A DNA stretch of 52,868 nucleotides from an uncultured Anaerotignum sp. (GTDB taxonomy: Bacteria > Bacillota > Clostridia > Lachnospirales > Anaerotignaceae), in the NCBI RefSeq assembly GCF_905212195.1, contig NZ_CAJMDQ010000006.1, forward strand, positions 1-52,868, read 5' to 3'. Positions 49,797-52,868 of this stretch are shown here, one piece after another. Numbering within the stretch: the first letter of the stretch is position 1; the number at the start of each line of letters is the position of its first letter. The notes beneath the pieces are model-generated. The model saw only the letters and a list, made by a program, of their open reading frames with translations, ran no database searches and was not told the DNA's origin. The translations under genes and the position numbers were made by a program.

Positions 49797-49833
49797 ATAA
49801 AAAAATCTCCCGCTATTTGGCAGGAGATTTTTA
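49797..49833 (-). terminator. Terminator after the CdaR-like gene
   Basis: AAAAATCTCC (49801-49810) pairs with GGAGATTTTT (49823-49832); T run on the minus strand, about 10 nt from the stop. Confidence 0.85.
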
Positions 49834-49842
49834 TTTCTTTTC

Positions 49843-50934
49843 TTAATAAGCCATTTTGTCCATGTACATCATGTACTTGCTTACCATCAGTGTGATTTTG
49901 AAGATGATGGCATCGTCAAAGTTTCTCAGATCCAGACCTGTCATTTTCTGCAGTTTATCCAGACGATATACCAGCGTATTTCTGTGGATATACAGCTGAC
50001 GGCTGGTTTCAGAAACGTTCAGGTTGTTTTCGAAGAACTTGTTTACGGTTGCCAGTGTTTCATCGTCGAAATCATCCATGGTCAGACCGTGCAGCACTTC
50101 TTTGATGAACATTCTGCAAAGAGGCAGAGGCAGCTGATAAATCAGACGGCCAATACCCAGTTTTTCATAGTTGACGATATATTTGTCTGTTTCGAAGATT
50201 TTGCCAACTTCCAGAGCCATTTTGGCTTCTTTATAAGAACGGGATACGTCTTTCAGATCGCCTACAACAGTACCGCTGGAAATGTAAACTTTGCTGTTTG
50301 TTTCTGTGTTCAGTGTTTCTTCGATAACTTTCGCAATGCGGTCGATTTCGTCTGTTGCTTCTTTGTCACGCAGTTCTTTTACCAGAATGATGCTGTGTTC
50401 ATCCACTGCTGTTACGAAGTCTTTTGTTTTTGCAGGGAAAATACCTCTGACGATTTCCACAACATTCATTTCTTTGTCAATGTTTGTTTCAATCAGGTAT
50501 ACGATTCTGCTTACATTGTTTTCAATGTGCAGTTTTTTCGCACGGCTGTAGATATCTACCAGCAGCAGGTTATCCAGCAGCAGGTTTTTGATAAAGTTGT
50601 CTTTGTCGTATCTTTCTTTATAAGCCACCAGCAGGCTCTGAATCTGGAACGCAGCAATCTTACCGATACGGTAGCCTTCTTCGTCTTCGCCTTTTACCTG
50701 CACCACGTATTCAGGTACACCGTTGTCATAAATCTTAAAATACTGATAACCCAGAATCAACTGACTTTCAGCCTGAGAGCCCACAAAATTTTCCACCGCG
50801 TCAATCTGGCGTCCAATCATGTTTTCTTCCGTGGTAGCAATGACCTTGCCTTCCTTTTCCACGACGCTCAATTCTTTTCTCGTAATGTTTTTCAGTCCAT
50901 CAATGGTACTCTGTAAAATCTGATTGGAAATCAT
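49843..50934 (-). CDS. CdaR/PucR-family transcriptional regulator
   Basis: 363 residues. N-terminal diacid-recognition-like domain (about 1-130, MISNQILQSTIDGL), a GGDEF-like middle part (about 140-270) and a C-terminal helix-turn-helix of the PucR type (NLNVSETSRQLYIHRNTLVY near residue 310). The CdaR family responds to sugar diacids in E. coli, but the ligand here is unknown. ATG at 50934 has GAGGTGA upstream. It is between two terminators and so is its own unit; a GACAGGA/TCCTGTC dyad lies 57 nt upstream. Confidence 0.88.
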   Translation of the reverse strand: MISNQILQSTIDGLKNITRKELSVVEKEGKVIATTEENMIGRQIDAVENFVGSQAESQLILGYQYFKIYDNGVPEYVVQVKGEDEEGYRIGKIAAFQIQSLLVAYKERYDKDNFIKNLLLDNLLLVDIYSRAKKLHIENNVSRIVYLIETNIDKEMNVVEIVRGIFPAKTKDFVTAVDEHSIILVKELRDKEATDEIDRIAKVIEETLNTETNSKVYISSGTVVGDLKDVSRSYKEAKMALEVGKIFETDKYIVNYEKLGIGRLIYQLPLPLCRMFIKEVLHGLTMDDFDDETLATVNKFFENNLNVSETSRQLYIHRNTLVYRLDKLQKMTGLDLRNFDDAIIFKITLMVSKYMMYMDKMAY

Positions 50935-50990
50935 GCGCTATCACCTCAAATGAATTATTTTTTCTCCTATGTGTTACCTGCCTTTGAACA

Positions 50991-51005
50991 GACAGGATTC
51001 CTGTC
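50991..51005. promoter_or_regulatory. Palindrome upstream of the CdaR-like gene
   Basis: Perfect GACAGGA-N-TCCTGTC dyad of 15 bp; a possible autoregulatory operator. Confidence 0.5.
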
Positions 51006-51074
51006 AAAAGTGCCGAAAAACAGTATCGCCCTGTGTTATTCAAATAGCCTAAATACATTTTATAACAAAATGCT

Positions 51075-51119
51075 GAAAAAATAAAGAGAATTTGCAAAAA
51101 AAACATACAAATTCTCTTT
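51075..51119 (-). terminator. Terminator downstream of the YitT-family gene
   Basis: A 12-bp perfect stem AAAGAGAATTTG (51083-51094) with its complement (51108-51119), followed on the minus strand by ATTTTTT. A weaker GGC/GCC hairpin at 51191-51218 lies closer to the gene. Confidence 0.7.
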
Positions 51120-51229
51120 CGACCTTATTTTTTCATAAAAAACACAGCCTTTTTTTATCTAAACTGTCTTGATTTTTGTCCACGGAATGCCCAAAAGCCT
51201 TTTTTCCGGCTTTTTTGGCTTCGTCTTTT

Positions 51230-52087
51230 TTACTTATGAAATTCCGTATCCCCCAAAACATCCCGCATATCTGACAAGAGAAAGTATGCCTTTCTGTCAA
51301 TATTCATGATAAGACTTTTGACCAAAGAAAGGTCTTTTTGCGAAAAAACACAATACAGCACATTTTGCCCTTTCTCTGGACAATTTTCCATGTCCAAAAG
51401 TGACATAACCCCTCTGCCCCTGAGAGCAGAAAGGCCTTCCGCCATAGCTTTGCCTTCTTCCGTCACAATAACCGCCGCCCGTACAGCACTGCCGCCTTCT
51501 GCCACACGGTCCATGACTTTCTCCATAATGCCCACAGCCAGAATGGCATAGAGGGTATGAGTGGGGCCAAAAGTCATCAATCCCAGCAATATGATGGAGC
51601 CATCCAGAAAAAGCACCAGCCTTGCCACAGAAACATGATGAAAAAATCCGTCATGGAGCAATGCCGCCGCCAAGTCCACGCCGCCTGTGGTCGCGCCGCC
51701 CCGCAGCACCAAACCCAGACCAGCCCCCATAAGCACACCGCCATAAGCCGCCGCTGTCAGCAAATCCCCGTGATACATAGGAAATCTTGCTGCAATGTAA
51801 AGCATCACAGAAAACAAAAGGGAAGTCAGTATGGTTTTTCCCAAAAACTGCCTTCCCTGTGCGTACCACGCCAAAAGAAACAGCGGCACATTCAGGGCTG
51901 TATTCACCAGCCACAGAGGAACAGCGGGGCCGCCCAGCCTGCGGGACACATCATCCAGAATCATCCCCAAACCGGAAATTCCCCCTGCCACCAATTCCAT
52001 AGGCTCCAGAAAATTCTGAACGCCTACAGCCAGCAGTGCCGTTCCTGCCAAAAGCATACCATATGCCGCATATTTCTTTTTCTCCAT
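51230..52087 (-). CDS. YitT-family membrane protein (DUF161 plus DUF2179)
   Basis: 285 residues. Five to six hydrophobic segments in the first 200 residues with GGISGLGMIL near residue 36 and GGATTGGVDLAAALLH near residue 130 (repeat pattern of DUF161), then a cytosolic C-terminal DUF2179 domain (about 215-275: VMSLLDMENCPEKGQNVLYC). The function of YitT proteins is unknown. ATG at 52087 lies 27 nt after the stop of the glycosyltransferase-like ORF, so the two may form an operon. Confidence 0.9.
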   Translation of the reverse strand: MEKKKYAAYGMLLAGTALLAVGVQNFLEPMELVAGGISGLGMILDDVSRRLGGPAVPLWLVNTALNVPLFLLAWYAQGRQFLGKTILTSLLFSVMLYIAARFPMYHGDLLTAAAYGGVLMGAGLGLVLRGGATTGGVDLAAALLHDGFFHHVSVARLVLFLDGSIILLGLMTFGPTHTLYAILAVGIMEKVMDRVAEGGSAVRAAVIVTEEGKAMAEGLSALRGRGVMSLLDMENCPEKGQNVLYCVFSQKDLSLVKSLIMNIDRKAYFLLSDMRDVLGDTEFHK

Positions 52088-52114
52088 ATTCTGTTCGCCG
52101 CCTTTTTCCCGAGA

Positions 52115-52642
52115 TTATCTCTTTTTCTGTTTTCTCAGGACTGTCAGCGCAAATTTTGGCAGACGCATCATACGCCGCCATCTGGTGGGCTGTGTAATGA
52201 GGCGGTAGAACCATTCCAGACCTAATTTCCGGAACAGCTTCGGTGCCCGTTTCACATTACCTGCCATTACGTCAAAACTGCCGCCAACGCCAATGGCAAC
52301 CTTAGCACCCACTTCTTCCAAATGTTCGTAAATCCATTTTTCCTGTTTGGGTGCGCCCAGTCCTACCAATAGTATGGACGGAGAAAGACGTTTTATGTCT
52401 GCAATGATTTTCTTTTCTTCTAGTTGAGATATACCAACCTTAAAGGCACTAGGTTTACATTGGGTTAGTGCCATTAACTCTTTACTATTAATTAACCCGT
52501 CAAAACAATTATTCTTTGTTTTTATCACATAGCCACTATAAGGATACCAACCTATACGAGAAATCATTACATCTAGTATATTTTTAGCACTAGGGGTTAA
52601 GTCCATTTTTTCTAGTATTCTATAAGCACCCTCACAAGCCAT
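52115..52642 (-). pseudogene. Chimeric ORF: helix-turn-helix-like N-terminus joined to C-terminal half of WecG/TagA/CpsF glycosyltransferase
   Basis: 175 residues. From about residue 78 it is the C-terminal half of a WecG/TagA/CpsF glycosyltransferase (ILLVGLGAPKQEKWIYEH, GVGGSFDVMAGNVKRAPKLF, GLEWFYRLITQPTRWRR). The first 75 residues are not: TPSAKNILDVMISRIGW and INSKELMALTQCKPSAFKVG look like a winged-helix replication or phage-type regulator. The usual N-terminal catalytic half (about 130 residues with conserved Asp) is missing. The base composition changes at about 52400-52425 to AT-rich. The gene is probably a decayed or recombined fusion, unlikely to be active as WecG. ATG at 52642 has no good ribosome binding site. 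Confidence 0.7.
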
Positions 52643-52868
52643 AAAATATTTTTTCCCTTTATTTATTTCGATAGTTTTATTAAAATAGTCTTTTTGTTCT
52701 TTTGTAACTATTCAGCATTCTGTTGTGAAGTAACTGACCAGCCACACCTTTCGCACATAAGTAAATATATGTTTCTTATACGCACATAATTATTTTATAG
52801 AATTTGTGTCATTTCGTCAAGGTTATTCTGCTAAAATTAGCTAAAATTTTTATACATTCTGCATAATG
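52643..52868. other. AT-rich right-hand edge, no gene seen
   Basis: About 226 nt of AT-rich sequence continuous with the foreign half of the chimeric ORF. In-frame sense codons extend upstream of 52642 to a TGA near 52710 without a standard start. A 9-bp direct repeat CGCACATAA occurs at 52752-52760 and 52781-52789. No terminal inverted repeat or integrase can be named. Confidence 0.5.

Noticed and set aside
49610..49798. Minus-strand ORF of 62 codons between the CdaR-like gene and ftsE
   Set aside because: It spans a terminator, a promoter and a hairpin, and has no family resemblance or start site.
52752..52789. Two CGCACATAA repeats as a CRISPR or terminal repeat
   Set aside because: Only two 9-bp copies in AT-rich DNA; too short and too few.

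Overview
The window looks like chromosomal core DNA of a low- to mid-GC anaerobic Firmicute of class Clostridia. The reasons are an acyl-CoA dehydrogenase/EtfB/EtfA cluster, a clostridial 2[4Fe-4S] ferredoxin, a hexameric glutamate dehydrogenase, an SLH-anchored GH18 protein, a SigV/RsiV pair, strong AGGAGG ribosome binding sites and TTG starts. Lachnospirales (possibly an Anaerotignum-like propionate or butyrate former) is my best guess, made by inference only. I saw no rRNA, tRNA, CRISPR array, integrase or transposase.

Layout, left to right. 1-2.6 kb: acd-etfB-etfA on the minus strand (etfA runs off the left edge). 3.3-16.3 kb: rpoB-rpoC, rpsL-rpsG-fusA and tuf, all minus, in three transcription units with their own promoters and terminators. 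16.5-32.2 kb: an accessory block on both strands holding queH, a DMT transporter, a DUF3885-like protein, a blaR1/blaI-type pair with two visible operators, a GH18/SLH surface enzyme, an MMPL-family exporter overlapping a giant GLUG-repeat/coiled-coil surface protein, a five-gene operon of four small paralogous membrane proteins plus an XRE regulator, and an XRE-TPR regulator. 32.4-36.0 kb: rpmG-secE-nusG-rplK-rplA and rplJ-rplL, minus, with an L10 leader, its promoter and an attenuator. The accessory block therefore separates rplJL from rpoBC, which are normally neighbours.

36.0-40.0 kb: a TSCPD protein, a znuABC-type zinc uptake operon divergent from a gamma-carbonic-anhydrase-like gene with overlapping promoters, and the ferredoxin. 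40.1-43.5 kb: a lipoprotein built from two tandem repeats and an ECF sigma/RsiV operon ending in a second, secreted copy of the RsiV sensor domain. 43.6-51 kb: gdhA, mreB, a CtpA-type protease, ftsX-ftsE and a CdaR-like regulator. 51.2 kb to the end: a YitT-family membrane protein and a chimeric ORF whose C-terminal half is a WecG/TagA/CpsF glycosyltransferase and whose N-terminal half is AT-rich sequence of different origin.

The most interesting candidates for undescribed biology are the secreted RsiV-like copy (possible lysozyme-binding decoy), the four-paralogue small membrane protein/XRE operon with three operator repeats facing the exporter/GLUG operon, and the exporter's bactofilin-like tail. 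Functions are assigned by reading motifs; no database search was run.
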